This document shows, in pieces, positions 25,326 to 34,366 of a DNA stretch of 64,000 nt (positions are counted from its first letter, which is position 1; each line of letters begins with the position of its first letter). Made by a program: the position numbers and the translations under genes. The DNA is from Burkholderiales bacterium (GTDB lineage: Bacteria; Pseudomonadota; Gammaproteobacteria; Burkholderiales; SG8-39): positions 1 to 64,000 of the forward strand of contig JACZJT010000031.1 of NCBI GenBank assembly GCA_014860445.1. Reading direction: 5' to 3'. The notes below the pieces were generated by a model, which was given only the letters and a program-made list of their open reading frames with translations, did no database searches and was not told where the DNA came from.

Positions 25326-26210
25326 GTGCGCAAACCCGTAGACGCATTGGCCGTGTCGACGATGATCGTGCTGTGCATGTGCTGGGGCTTCAATCAGATC
25401 ACGATCAAGTTCGCCGCCGCCGGCATTTCGCCGATCATGCAGGCGGGACTGCGCTCGATCATCGCCACCACCCTGCTGCTGATCTGGGCGCAACTGCGCG
25501 GCATCCGCCTGTTCGGGCGCGACGGCACGCTCGCCGCCGGCGTCGTGGCGGGTGCGCTGTTCGCGGTCGAGTTCGTTTTTATCTATGCCGGCCTTGCCTA
25601 CACTGCCGCGTCGCGCATGGTCGTGTTCATCTACCTCGCGCCCTGTTTTACCGCACTGGGCCTGCAGTGGTTTGTGCCGGGCGAGCGCCTGAACCTGAGC
25701 CAGTGGGCCGGGGTGCTGCTCGCGTTCCTGGGTGTGGCGCTGGCATTCGCAGACGGGTTCAGCACCGCAGCGGGTTCGACTCTGATCGGTGATGCGTTCG
25801 GCGTCATCGCTGCGGCGCTTTGGGCCGCGACGACGGTGGTGATCCGTTCCACTCGACTGGGCGCGACCAGCGCAACCAAGACCTTGTTCTATCAGCTCGG
25901 CATTTCCGCGCTGGTCCTGCCCGTTGCATCGATGCTTGCAGGCGAGCCCGGCATCATCGCGCTGACGCCCAAAGTACTGGCGAGCCTTGCCTACCAGAGC
26001 GTAATCGTCGCCTTCGCGAGTTACCTCGCCTGGTTCTGGCTGCTGACGCGCTATCTTGCCGGGAGGTTGGCGGTATTTTCGTTCCTGACGCCCTTGTTCG
26101 GCGTCGCGTTCGGTGTGTTTTTCCTTTCCGAGCCGCTGAGTGCCGCGTTCCTGTCCGCGGCCTTGTTGGTCGGTGCCGGAATCGTGCTGGTCAATCGCCC
26201 GACGAAGTAG
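25326..26210 (+). CDS. EamA/DMT-family transporter
   Basis: 294 residues with about ten hydrophobic segments in two EamA repeats, each opening with the family pattern (MCWGFNQITIKFAA; GVIAAALWAATTVVIRS). Members export amino acids, metabolites or drugs from the cytoplasm; the substrate cannot be read. The start is GTG, with AGGAG ten bases upstream. A short TTTGTCATTCCGAGG repeat piece separates it from the MlaF-like gene. Confidence 0.88.
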   Translation: MRKPVDALAVSTMIVLCMCWGFNQITIKFAAAGISPIMQAGLRSIIATTLLLIWAQLRGIRLFGRDGTLAAGVVAGALFAVEFVFIYAGLAYTAASRMVVFIYLAPCFTALGLQWFVPGERLNLSQWAGVLLAFLGVALAFADGFSTAAGSTLIGDAFGVIAAALWAATTVVIRSTRLGATSATKTLFYQLGISALVLPVASMLAGEPGIIALTPKVLASLAYQSVIVAFASYLAWFWLLTRYLAGRLAVFSFLTPLFGVAFGVFFLSEPLSAAFLSAALLVGAGIVLVNRPTK

Positions 26211-26322
26211 CGCGTAGCTCGTCCATGGTTCGCGGGGACTGCGCGCACAATGTTTTCACCGGCTTGGCAGCCAGGCGCGCCTTGGTCTAAACTGCGGTTC
26301 GTTCTTTGCGGAGGAGGACATC

Positions 26323-26757
26323 ATGCAACTGCGCGAAATACTTAGAATAAAAGGCAGCCTGCTGATCACCACGACGCCTGATGCGATGGTCAGCGACGGG
26401 GTCAGTGTGATGTCGGAGAAGGACATCGGTTCGCTGGTGGTGATGAACGAAGGACGTCTGGTGGGCATGTTGACCTTTCGCGAGATCCTGCAGGCCGTGC
26501 ACAAGAACAAGGGCTCGATTCAGGGCGTGCGCGTGGACGCAGTCATGGTGAAAAACCCGAGGACGATAGCGCCGAACGTCGAAGTGGACGAACTGCGCAG
26601 CGTGATGCTCGAGCACCATATTCGCTACATGCCGGTGATTGAAGGCGAGGCGCTGATCGGCGTGCTGTCGTTTCACGACGTGGCAAGAGCGGTGCTGGAG
26701 GAGCAGGCATTCGAGAACCGCATGCTCAAAGGCTATATCAAGGATTCGCCGACCTAA
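26323..26757 (+). CDS. Two-CBS-domain protein
   Basis: 144 residues made of two CBS motifs, ending their strands with GSLVVMNEGRLVGMLTFREIL and IRYMPVIEGEALIGVLSFHDVA. Stand-alone CBS pairs bind adenosyl nucleotides and act as energy sensors or regulators of partner proteins. GGAGG lies before the ATG. The stop codon is ten bases upstream of the proposed start of the exported amidohydrolase, so the two may be cotranscribed. Confidence 0.88.
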   Translation: MQLREILRIKGSLLITTTPDAMVSDGVSVMSEKDIGSLVVMNEGRLVGMLTFREILQAVHKNKGSIQGVRVDAVMVKNPRTIAPNVEVDELRSVMLEHHIRYMPVIEGEALIGVLSFHDVARAVLEEQAFENRMLKGYIKDSPT

Positions 26758-26767
26758 CCGCACCATT

Positions 26768-28039
26768 CTGAGCAACTCGCGCAGACAATTTCTTGCGGCC
26801 GGCGCCGGTCTTTGCCTGGGGGCGGCCGGACTCGCAGGCTGGCGCTACTGGCCGGAGCAGGGCTTCTTCAACCCCTGCCGCGCTGCGCTACCGCTGTCGT
26901 TGGCCCGGCACGAACTGGTGCGAGCGGCCTGGGACGGCATCGACGCGCGCAAGGTGTGGGACAGCCATTGTCACCTGGCCGGCAACGGCGATTCCGGAGG
27001 CGGCATACGTTTGAATGTGGCGGCTGAGGACCTGCGTGATCCCCTGGAGTACATGCAGCGCTTGTTCTTCACGAACGCAGCCTGCGCGCAGGATGCGCCG
27101 GGGCAGGTGGACCGTCGCTATGTCGAGCGCCTACGGGCTTTGACGGACGACATGCCGTCCGGAACGAAGCTTCTGCTGCTTGCGTTCGACGCGGTGGTGA
27201 ACCAGGCGGGTGAAGAGTCATGGGAGCAGACCAGTCTTTATGTTCCCAACGCTTACGCCGCGCAAATCGCGCGTCTCCATCCGCAGTCCTTCGAATGGGC
27301 GGCCTCGGTGCATCCGTATCGGCGCGACGGCGTCGAGCGGCTGGAGGCGGCGGCAGGGCAGGGTGCACGCGCGCTCAAGTGGCTGCCTGCGACCATGGGC
27401 ATGGACCCGGCGTCCGAGCGCTGCGATCCGTTCTACGAAGCGCTGGTGCGGCTCGATCTGCCGCTGATCACGCACGCTGGGATGGAACGCGCGCTGCGCG
27501 GTGTCGACGCGCAGGACCTGGGCAATCCGCTGCGCCTGCGGCGCGCGCTCGATCACGGTGTGCGCGTGGTCGTGGCGCACTGCGCTTCGATGGGCCAGGA
27601 CCGCGATACCGACCGCGGTGCGAACGGCCCGCTGGTCGACGATTTCGAATTGTTCGCGCGCCTCATGGACGAGCCGCGCTACGCGGGCAAGCTCTATGGC
27701 GACATCTCCGCCATGACGCAGACGGCGCGCGCCGGCGCGGCGCTAGCGCGGGTGATCGAGCGCGAGGATTGGCACCCGCGCCTGCTGAACGGTTCAGACT
27801 ACCCCCTGCCGGGCGTGTTTCCGCTGTATTCCGTGAAGTACATGGTCGAGCAGGCTTACATCGAAAAAAGCGCCGCGCCCTTGTTCAAGGGGCTGCGCGA
27901 GCACAATGCGCTGCTGTTCGACTTCGTGCTCAAGCGCAGCCTGCGCGCGGGCGGCAAGCGACTCGCGGCGGGAATATTCGAGACGCGCGCATTCTTTGAC
28001 CGGCGCACGATACCCGAGGCCGCGCAGTCGCAGGGGTAG
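26768..28039 (+). CDS. Tat-exported amidohydrolase-family protein, apparent CTG start
   Basis: About 423 residues if it starts at CTG 26768. Reading the frame back from the body gives (M)SNSRRQFLAAGAGLCLGAAG, a clear twin-arginine signal. No in-frame ATG, GTG or TTG precedes it, and the first conventional start (TTG 26900) would lose the signal. The body has DSHCHL (metal-binding HxH), ALKWLPATMGMDP, ITHAGM, VVVAHCASMG and LLNGSDYPLP, the order of metal ligands of an amidohydrolase TIM barrel. It probably hydrolyses a small molecule in the periplasm; the substrate is unknown. Confidence 0.72.
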   Translation: MSNSRRQFLAAGAGLCLGAAGLAGWRYWPEQGFFNPCRAALPLSLARHELVRAAWDGIDARKVWDSHCHLAGNGDSGGGIRLNVAAEDLRDPLEYMQRLFFTNAACAQDAPGQVDRRYVERLRALTDDMPSGTKLLLLAFDAVVNQAGEESWEQTSLYVPNAYAAQIARLHPQSFEWAASVHPYRRDGVERLEAAAGQGARALKWLPATMGMDPASERCDPFYEALVRLDLPLITHAGMERALRGVDAQDLGNPLRLRRALDHGVRVVVAHCASMGQDRDTDRGANGPLVDDFELFARLMDEPRYAGKLYGDISAMTQTARAGAALARVIEREDWHPRLLNGSDYPLPGVFPLYSVKYMVEQAYIEKSAAPLFKGLREHNALLFDFVLKRSLRAGGKRLAAGIFETRAFFDRRTIPEAAQSQG

Positions 28040-28041
28040 AT

Positions 28042-28845
28042 TTACTTGTTGCGCGAGGGATAGCTCGCGCCCATGCCTGCGCGCACGTCGGCCTGGATGC
28101 CGTATTGCGGAATCGGATAGCGGAGGCCGTTCGCCGACAGCGCCTGCATGCCCGCGATCGCCTTGGGCAAAAAATGAGGCGGCAGTGCGATTAACATTTC
28201 GTCGTCGAGCACGCCGCCATAGCGCCGCTCCGCATAGCAGGGCACGGACAGGCTGGGTTTGCCGGTGGCGAGCGCGCGGCCCCAGGAATCGGCGCAGGCC
28301 GATTCGCCCACCACGCTCCAGTCGAACTTCGTGTAGCCGGACCATTGCAATCCGCTGATGAGGATGATCATCTGCCCCGGCGTGGCGTAGATGAGGCAGA
28401 TGTCCGGCGGGTCAAGGCGGCCGCTTGCGAGGGGCGATACCGCCATCGCCCGGTATTTCCCGTGCGGGACCACGTCCATCGCATGCTGGTGCGCCGATGC
28501 ATCGGCCACGGTCGCGTACCATACCCCGGCCATGTGCGCGCCCGAGCGCCACCCATCGTCCTGCGGCGCGAGGCCGATGACCGCGCCGCATTGCGCGCCG
28601 ACGAGATCTTCGCGTGTGATCCCGATGGTAAAGCCCAGGCGCGCGGCTTGCGCCACGATCTGATCAGTGGTGTGGATGGCGGTCGGGCGGCGCAGTTTCG
28701 GGATTGCCTGCATGTCCTCGACGCGCTCGAACAGCTTCATGCCGATAGGCGTGGTTTTCAGGCGCAGCAAGCGGTTCAGGTCATCGACCATTGCGGGCCA
28801 GTCGAGGCTCGCGTCCGTGGCGGCGGGTGGAGTGGCGTTGGACAA
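28042..28845 (-). CDS. DUF169-family protein
   Basis: About 267 residues from a TTG at 28845 with GGAGG six bases upstream; a longer start would overlap the aroC promoter region. Recognised as DUF169 from [11 protein letters not shown] near the start, a conserved Cys in [31 protein letters not shown], the segment [13 protein letters not shown] and [10 protein letters not shown]. The family has no settled function, though some members occur near anaerobic or C1 metabolism genes. It is divergent from aroC and soluble. Confidence 0.78.
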   Translation of the reverse strand: MSNATPPAATDASLDWPAMVDDLNRLLRLKTTPIGMKLFERVEDMQAIPKLRRPTAIHTTDQIVAQAARLGFTIGITREDLVGAQCGAVIGLAPQDDGWRSGAHMAGVWYATVADASAHQHAMDVVPHGKYRAMAVSPLASGRLDPPDICLIYATPGQMIILISGLQWSGYTKFDWSVVGESACADSWGRALATGKPSLSVPCYAERRYGGVLDDEMLIALPPHFLPKAIAGMQALSANGLRYPIPQYGIQADVRAGMGASYPSRNK

Positions 28846-28915
28846 GACTGGCCTCCTTCCGGGCTGTGATGAACGGTATGTTAAACTCGACTCAGCAATT
28901 GCGCGAGCGAAAACC

Positions 28916-30079
28916 ATGTCCGGCAACACCCTGGGAAAACTGTTCTGCGTGACCTCGTTCGGTGAATCGCACGGCCCTGCCTATGGTTGCGTGGTGGACG
29001 GATGCCCGCCCGGATTGGAACTTTGCGAAGCGGACATCCAGCAGGAACTTGATCGCAGGAAACCCGGCACGTCGCGCCATGTGACGCAGCGGCGCGAGGC
29101 CGACCGCGTGGAAATTCTCTCCGGCGTGTTCGAAGGACGGACCACAGGGACCGCCATCGGGCTGCTGGTGCGCAACGAAGACCAGAAAAGCAAGGACTAC
29201 GGCAATATTGCCGAGAGTTTCCGGCCGGGGCACGCCGACTATACCTACTGGCAGAAATACGGCATACGCGACTACCGGGGCGGTGGGCGCGCGTCGGCGC
29301 GCGAGACGCTCGTGCGGGTGGCTGCAGGCGCGATCGCGAAAAAGTGGCTCAGAGAAAAATACGGCATCACGGTGCGCGGTTATCTTTCGCAGCTCGGACC
29401 GAATTCCGTCGCGCTGAAAGACTGGAGCGCGGTCGAAAACAATCCGTTTTTCGTGCCGGACATGGCTGCCGTGCCGGCGCTTGAAGCCTACATGGATGCG
29501 CTGCGCAAATCCGGAGATTCATGCGGCGCGAAAATAACGGTCGTCGCCGAGGGTGTTCCTGTGGGATGGGGCGAGCCGGTGTACGACCGGCTGGACGCAG
29601 ATATCGCGTATGCCATGATGGGTATCAACGCGGTGAAAGGTGTGGAAATCGGCGCGGGCTTCGCATCGATCGCTCAAAAAGGCAGCGAGCATTCCGACGA
29701 ACTTACGCCGGACGGGTTCCTGTCAAATCATGCGGGGGGTGTCCTGGGCGGTATATCCACAGGGCAGGACCTGCTGGTGAATCTGGCGATCAAGCCTACG
29801 TCGAGTATTCGCCTTGCGCGCCGCTCGATCAACAAGAAAGGCGAAGCGGTGAGCCTTGCGACCCATGGTCGACACGACCCCTGTGTCGGGATTCGCGCGA
29901 CGCCCATCGCCGAGGCAATGCTGGCGCTGGTGTTGGCCGATCACGCACTCAGACAGCGCGCGCAAAACGCAGATGTAAGCACGGTGACGCCGAAAATTGC
30001 AGCGCGGGTATCGGCTTCCAAGCTTGCTGCGAAGTATGCGACGAAGCGCGTAGACGATCCGGATCCGGAGGAAGCTTAG
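28916..30079 (+). CDS. aroC: Chorismate synthase
   Basis: 387 residues starting [10 protein letters not shown]. It catalyses the last shikimate step, converting EPSP to chorismate, with reduced FMN. Family signatures are seen: [24 protein letters not shown], the [10 protein letters not shown] motif, and RHDPCVGIR with [14 protein letters not shown] at the C-terminus. The usual length is about 360. It supplies the tryptophan branch encoded downstream. The short divergent region (28846-28915) must hold promoters for it and for the DUF169 gene. Confidence 0.95.
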   Translation: MSGNTLGKLFCVTSFGESHGPAYGCVVDGCPPGLELCEADIQQELDRRKPGTSRHVTQRREADRVEILSGVFEGRTTGTAIGLLVRNEDQKSKDYGNIAESFRPGHADYTYWQKYGIRDYRGGGRASARETLVRVAAGAIAKKWLREKYGITVRGYLSQLGPNSVALKDWSAVENNPFFVPDMAAVPALEAYMDALRKSGDSCGAKITVVAEGVPVGWGEPVYDRLDADIAYAMMGINAVKGVEIGAGFASIAQKGSEHSDELTPDGFLSNHAGGVLGGISTGQDLLVNLAIKPTSSIRLARRSINKKGEAVSLATHGRHDPCVGIRATPIAEAMLALVLADHALRQRAQNADVSTVTPKIAARVSASKLAAKYATKRVDDPDPEEA

Positions 30080-30197
30080 GACTCGTCGCAAAAACATTTT
30101 GCGACCCGTTAGACGGGCGCGAAAAAAACCCTGCGCTCTTGAATTGAAAGCCAGGGGCTGTCCAGATTCAGCACAGGCATACGCTGGTCGGCGCATG

Positions 30198-30240
30198 CCC
30201 CTCTCCCTGATCTCAGGCGAATTCCTGGGATCAGAGAGGG
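30198..30240. terminator. Bidirectional hairpin between aroC and small exported protein gene
   Basis: CCCTCTC...CTGATC...CAGG pairs with CCTG...GATCAG...GAGGG across a short CGAATT loop. It lies between two convergent genes. There is no long T run, so it may act as a stem that protects or ends both transcripts. Confidence 0.55.
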
Positions 30241-30249
30241 TGTAGCGGG

Positions 30250-30492
30250 CTACTGTGTTGTGGTCGTGGTGGTGGTTGCAGCTTCGGCGGCCGGATTGTC
30301 GTTGGACGACGAGGCCGCGACGGCAACTGCTGCAACCGCCACGGCTGCGGCGATCATGCCCGCGGTAATTCCGCCGGCAGCTGCTCCGGCCGCACCCCCG
30401 GCCCCGCCTGCACCGCCGGAACCGCTGGACTGCGCGAAAGCACTGGCCGCCAGGAACAGCGAAGCCACCAGAACCGCGAATGCTTTTTTCAT
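30250..30492 (-). CDS. Small exported Gly/Ala-rich protein with poly-Thr tail
   Basis: About 80 residues. ATG 30492 is chosen because GGGAG lies six bases upstream; an ATG two codons earlier overlaps that site. Signal peptide MKKAFAVLVASLFLAASAFA, then a Gly/Ser/Gly/Ala block, a hydrophobic Ala/Val segment of about 20 residues (TAGMIAAAVAVAAVAVAA), SSSNDNP and a tail of seven Thr. Similar low-complexity exported peptides are frequent in betaproteobacteria, some near exopolysaccharide genes. No function is proposed here. Long AT-rich sequence upstream (30541-30771) holds no gene. Confidence 0.72.
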   Translation of the reverse strand: MKKAFAVLVASLFLAASAFAQSSGSGGAGGAGGAAGAAAGGITAGMIAAAVAVAAVAVAASSSNDNPAAEAATTTTTTTQ

Positions 30493-30771
30493 TTTCATCT
30501 CCCGTGCAACATTGAAAATCGCTTGGCCGGCCGATTTCAAAGCGCCGACGCTAAGACGGAGTGTAGGCGCTGAGGACGTGCAATAGAATTGGCCAAACGG
30601 TCTAGTTAGAGGTGATCAATCGGGCCGGACTAGATCGAATGGCCTAGTCAGGCAGTTGTCTACCCGGGAGAACGCCCCGTTCGGAACGCCTGAATGGCAT
30701 GACGAAGTAAGCTATCCTTCATGGCGCGCCTTTGCCTGAGTTCCTCTCCAATTCACAATATCGTCTAGCCG

Positions 30772-31914
30772 ATGCCCGTACCGTACTGGCGCCTGTCCGC
30801 CTTCTATTTCGCGTACTTCGCCTACGTAGGCGCTTCCGCGCCGTATTTCAGCCTGTATCTGGCCTCCCTGGGGCTGGCCGCGGCACAAATCGGCGTACTG
30901 CTTTCGCTCGGCTCGCTGATGCGCGTCATCGGCCCGAATTTCTGGGGCTGGGTCGCCGACCGCACTGCGCAGCGCGCGCGCATCGTCGCCATCACCATGG
31001 CGCTGGGTGGCATTTGCTTCAGCGGTTTTTTCTTCGTGCAATCGTTCTGGGGACTGTTTGCCTTGCTGATTGCGACGGGGTTTTTCACCAGCGCGTCCAT
31101 GCCGCTCACCGAGTCGCTTACGCTGTCGCACCTGCGTCCCGCGGTGAGCCGCTACGGGTCCATCCGTTTGTGGGGATCGGTGGGCTTCATCATCACCGTG
31201 ACGATGGTCGGATACGTGCTCGACGTGTTGCCCGTCGCGAGTCTGCTGTGGATGGTGCTCGCGACTTATGTATTGAGCTGGATGTGCGCGCTTGCCGTGC
31301 CGGATGCGCCCGCAGGCGCGGTCCACGCCGAGCCCGAACCGGTGTGGGACATTCTGCGGCGGCCGGAGGTGGCGGCTTTGCTCGGAGCCTGTTTCCTGAT
31401 GAGCTTCGCGCATGGCCCGCTGTACGCGTTTTTCTCGATCTATCTCGTGGGGCATGGCTACAGCAAGGCCGCGGTGGGCTGGATGTGGACCGTAGGCGTG
31501 ATCGCGGAGATTGGCGTGTTCCTGCTGATGCCGGCACTGATGCGGCGCTATTCGCTCTCCGTCATCCTGCTGGCTTGTTTCGCCGCCGCGTCGGTACGCT
31601 TCATGATGATCGGATGGGGCGTGGATTCCGCGCCGGTGCTGTTCGGCGCGCAGTTGCTGCACGGCTTGAGTTTCGGCGCCCACCATGCCGCGGCGGTCAC
31701 CGCGATACACCGCTGGTTTCAGGGAGCGCATCAAGTGCGCGGCCAGGCGATCTACCTGTCCGTGTCCTTCGGCGCGGGCGGCGTGCTGGGAAGCGCGCTT
31801 TCCGGCCTTGCATGGGAAACTGTCGGTCCCGCCTGGACATTCAGCGGTGCGGCGATTGCGGCCATGGTTGGTTACGCTTTGCTGCAATGGAAAGTACGAC
31901 CTGCACAAATCTGA
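30772..31914 (+). CDS. MFS transporter (MFS_1-like, HcaT/LacY-type)
   Basis: 380 residues with twelve hydrophobic segments. The start MPVPYWRLSAFYFAYFAYVG, GPNFWGWVADRTAQRARI (loop 2-3 motif) and LRPAVSRYGSIRLWGSVGFI (loop 4-5) are typical of the 3-phenylpropionate/nucleoside-like MFS branch. It should be an inner-membrane symporter or exporter; the substrate is not decidable. It lies 111 bp upstream of leuC on the same strand but separately promoted. Confidence 0.85.
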   Translation: MPVPYWRLSAFYFAYFAYVGASAPYFSLYLASLGLAAAQIGVLLSLGSLMRVIGPNFWGWVADRTAQRARIVAITMALGGICFSGFFFVQSFWGLFALLIATGFFTSASMPLTESLTLSHLRPAVSRYGSIRLWGSVGFIITVTMVGYVLDVLPVASLLWMVLATYVLSWMCALAVPDAPAGAVHAEPEPVWDILRRPEVAALLGACFLMSFAHGPLYAFFSIYLVGHGYSKAAVGWMWTVGVIAEIGVFLLMPALMRRYSLSVILLACFAAASVRFMMIGWGVDSAPVLFGAQLLHGLSFGAHHAAAVTAIHRWFQGAHQVRGQAIYLSVSFGAGGVLGSALSGLAWETVGPAWTFSGAAIAAMVGYALLQWKVRPAQI

Positions 31915-32025
31915 AGCGATGTGTCGTCTTCAGCGCTGCAAAGCGCGGCGTTTCGGTTTCATTGTCGGCTCCAAATCCCTGTTTTTTGTGGCATAATTCT
32001 GCGCTGTTCAATCCCGTTTCTGACC

Positions 32026-33432
32026 ATGCCACAAACCCTTTACGACAAGCTTTGGGCCAGCCATGTTGTGCACGTCGAGGACGACGGCACGGCGCTGCTT
32101 TACATTGACCGTCATCTGGTGCACGAAGTCACCAGTCCGCAGGCCTACGAGGGGCTGCGACTGGCAGGGCGCAAGCCTTGGCGTATCGATTCCATCGTGG
32201 CCACGGCCGATCACAATACGCCCACGACCGACTGGAACGAGGGCATCAAGGACCCGATATCGCGGCTGCAGGTGGAGACCCTGGACGCGAATATCCGCGA
32301 ATACGGCGCCAAGGCGTACTTTCCATTTCTCGACAAACGCCAGGGCATCGTGCATGTGATCGGACCGGAGCAGGGCGCGACACTGCCAGGCATGACGGTG
32401 GTGTGCGGCGATTCGCACACCAGCACCCATGGCGCATTCGCGTGTCTTGCGCATGGCATCGGCACCTCGGAAGTCGAGCACGTGATGGCGACGCAGTGTC
32501 TGGTTCAGCAGAAAATGCAGAACATGCTGGTTGCGGTGGAGGGGCCGCTGGCGCGCGGCGTCACTGCCAAGGATGTGGCGCTTGCCATCATCGGAAAGAT
32601 CGGCACGGCAGGCGGAACGCAATGCGCGGTTGAGTTCGCGGGCAGCAGCATTCGTGCGCTGAGCATGGAAGGCCGCATGACCTTGTGCAATATGGCAATC
32701 GAGGCGGGAGCGCGAGCGGGCATGGTGGCGGTGGACGACACTACCATCGCCTACCTAAAGGGACGGACCTTCGCCCCGACCGGCGAGAACTGGAACCGCG
32801 CTGTCGCTTACTGGCGCACGCTGGTGTCGGACCCGGGCGCGCAGTTCGACCGCGTGGTGCGTCTGGATGCGCGCGAAATCGGGCCGCAGGTTACCTGGGG
32901 GACGTCGCCGGAAATGGTGGTCGCGGTAAATGCGCGCGTGCCCGATCCGGACAAGGAGAAGGATCCTACGCGGCGCGAGGGCATGGAGCGCGCGCTGATT
33001 TATATGGGATTGAAGCCGAATACGCGCATCGAGGACATACGCCTGGACAAGGTGTTCATCGGTTCCTGCACCAACTCGCGCATCGAAGATCTGCGCGCGG
33101 CAGCGGCGGTGGTGCGCGGCAAGCGCGTCGCCGCGAATGTTCGCCTTGCTTTGGTGGTGCCGGGTTCCGGTCTGGTGAAAGCGCAGGCCGAGCAGGAAGG
33201 GCTGGATCGCGTGTTCCGGGAGTCGGGTTTTCAGTGGCGCGAGCCGGGTTGCTCCATGTGCCTCGCAATGAACGCCGACCGCCTCGAGGCGGGCGAGCGC
33301 TGCGCGTCGACCTCGAATCGCAATTTCGAAGGCCGCCAGGGTGCCGGCGGCCGCACGCATTTGGTCAGCCCGGAAATGGCGGCGGCGGCCGCAATATCCG
33401 GTCATTTTGTCGACGTACGCAACTGGCGATAG
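32026..33432 (+). CDS. leuC: 3-isopropylmalate dehydratase large subunit
   Basis: 468 residues beginning [16 protein letters not shown]. With LeuD it isomerises 2- to 3-isopropylmalate in leucine synthesis. The aconitase signature [28 protein letters not shown] is near residue 130. The [4Fe-4S] cysteines are in [13 protein letters not shown] and [11 protein letters not shown]. The length matches the family. No strong ribosome site is visible before the ATG. It starts the leuC-leuD-leuB-asd run. Confidence 0.96.
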   Translation: MPQTLYDKLWASHVVHVEDDGTALLYIDRHLVHEVTSPQAYEGLRLAGRKPWRIDSIVATADHNTPTTDWNEGIKDPISRLQVETLDANIREYGAKAYFPFLDKRQGIVHVIGPEQGATLPGMTVVCGDSHTSTHGAFACLAHGIGTSEVEHVMATQCLVQQKMQNMLVAVEGPLARGVTAKDVALAIIGKIGTAGGTQCAVEFAGSSIRALSMEGRMTLCNMAIEAGARAGMVAVDDTTIAYLKGRTFAPTGENWNRAVAYWRTLVSDPGAQFDRVVRLDAREIGPQVTWGTSPEMVVAVNARVPDPDKEKDPTRREGMERALIYMGLKPNTRIEDIRLDKVFIGSCTNSRIEDLRAAAAVVRGKRVAANVRLALVVPGSGLVKAQAEQEGLDRVFRESGFQWREPGCSMCLAMNADRLEAGERCASTSNRNFEGRQGAGGRTHLVSPEMAAAAAISGHFVDVRNWR

Positions 33433-33443
33433 GAGATAGAGCA

Positions 33444-33575
33444 ATGCGCAACATCAATATTCTCTTGCTGGTGCTGCTCGCCGCGCTATTTTCCGGTGGA
33501 TGCAATACTTTGCAGGGCATGGGCAAGGACATGAAGCAGGGCGGCGAAGCGATCGAGCGCGCAGCGAAGAAGTAG
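33444..33575 (+). CDS. Entericidin A/B-type small lipoprotein
   Basis: 43 residues: MRNINILLLVLLAALFSGGC ends in a lipobox, followed by NTLQGMGKDMKQGGEAIERAAKK, the entericidin pattern. AGGAG lies seven bases before the ATG. Entericidins are small membrane lipoproteins with an antidote/toxin or stress role in enteric bacteria; their role in betaproteobacteria is unclear. A position between leuC and leuD is frequent in betaproteobacteria. It begins 11 bp after leuC. Confidence 0.88.
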   Translation: MRNINILLLVLLAALFSGGCNTLQGMGKDMKQGGEAIERAAKK

Positions 33576-33591
33576 CACATGGAAAAAGCAC

Positions 33592-33687
33592 ATGGAAAAC
33601 TTTACCGTATTGAACGGAATTGTGGCGCCGCTCGATAGAGACCTATGGATCGCCCGCGCTGCTGCGCGCGCTCGCGCGGGCTGTTAG
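33592..33687 (+). pseudogene. Duplicated 5' fragment of leuD
   Basis: The first 49 bases (33592-33640) match the first 49 bases of leuD (33702-33750) with only two differences. Translation gives [16 protein letters not shown] and then unrelated sequence to a TAG after 31 codons. A GC hairpin (GCCCGCGC/GCGCGGGC, about 33651-33680) fills the space before the real leuD. It may be a relic of a local duplication or a short translated leader. Confidence 0.8.
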
Positions 33688-33701
33688 AGAGACTGGATCG
33701 C

Positions 33702-34343
33702 ATGGAAAAATTTACTGTATTGAACGGAATTGTGGCGCCGCTCGATAGAGCTAATGTCGACACCGACGCCATCATCCCCAAGCAGTTCCTGAAATCGATC
33801 AAGCGCTCGGGCTTCGGCCCCAATTTGTTCGACGCCTGGCGCTACAAGGACGTCGGCGAGCCGGGGATGGATAACACAAAGCGTCCGCTGAATCCGGATT
33901 TCGTGTTGAACCAGGCGCGTTACAAGGGCGCGAGCATTCTGCTCGCGCGCAAGAATTTCGGCTGCGGTTCGAGCCGCGAGCATGCGCCCTGGGCTTTGAC
34001 TGACTACGGCTTTCGAGCGGTCATCGCGCCGTCGTTCGCCGACATTTTTTACAATAACTGCTTCAAGAACGGTTTGCTGCCGATCGTGCTGACTGAAATG
34101 CGCATCGACCATCTGTTCAATGAAGTCAATGCTTTCCCGGGCTACAAGCTGACCGTCGACCTGCAGCAACAGGTGGTGGTGACGCCGGACGGCGCCACGC
34201 GGATCGCCTTTGACGTCGATGCGCATCGCAAGCAATGCCTGTTGAACGGCCATGACGACATCGGCCTGTCATTGCTTCATGCTGACAAGATCCGCGCATT
34301 CGAGGCGAGTCGGCGCGCGGAGCAGCCCTGGCTGTTCAACTGA
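33702..34343 (+). CDS. leuD: 3-isopropylmalate dehydratase small subunit
   Basis: 213 residues: [30 protein letters not shown] at the start, [10 protein letters not shown], and the swivel-domain motif [15 protein letters not shown]. It partners LeuC. The length is normal. The ribosome site is poor (GAGACTGG), and a second, truncated copy of the gene start lies 110 bp upstream, so translation may be affected by the intervening hairpin. leuB follows after 23 bp. Confidence 0.96.
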   Translation: MEKFTVLNGIVAPLDRANVDTDAIIPKQFLKSIKRSGFGPNLFDAWRYKDVGEPGMDNTKRPLNPDFVLNQARYKGASILLARKNFGCGSSREHAPWALTDYGFRAVIAPSFADIFYNNCFKNGLLPIVLTEMRIDHLFNEVNAFPGYKLTVDLQQQVVVTPDGATRIAFDVDAHRKQCLLNGHDDIGLSLLHADKIRAFEASRRAEQPWLFN

Positions 34344-34366
34344 CAAACGTGTTGCGTGGTGACTAA

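Noticed and set aside
26793-27027. Two small frames (73 and 71 codons) upstream of the amidohydrolase
   Set aside because: They are other-frame shadows of the Tat signal region of the amidohydrolase.
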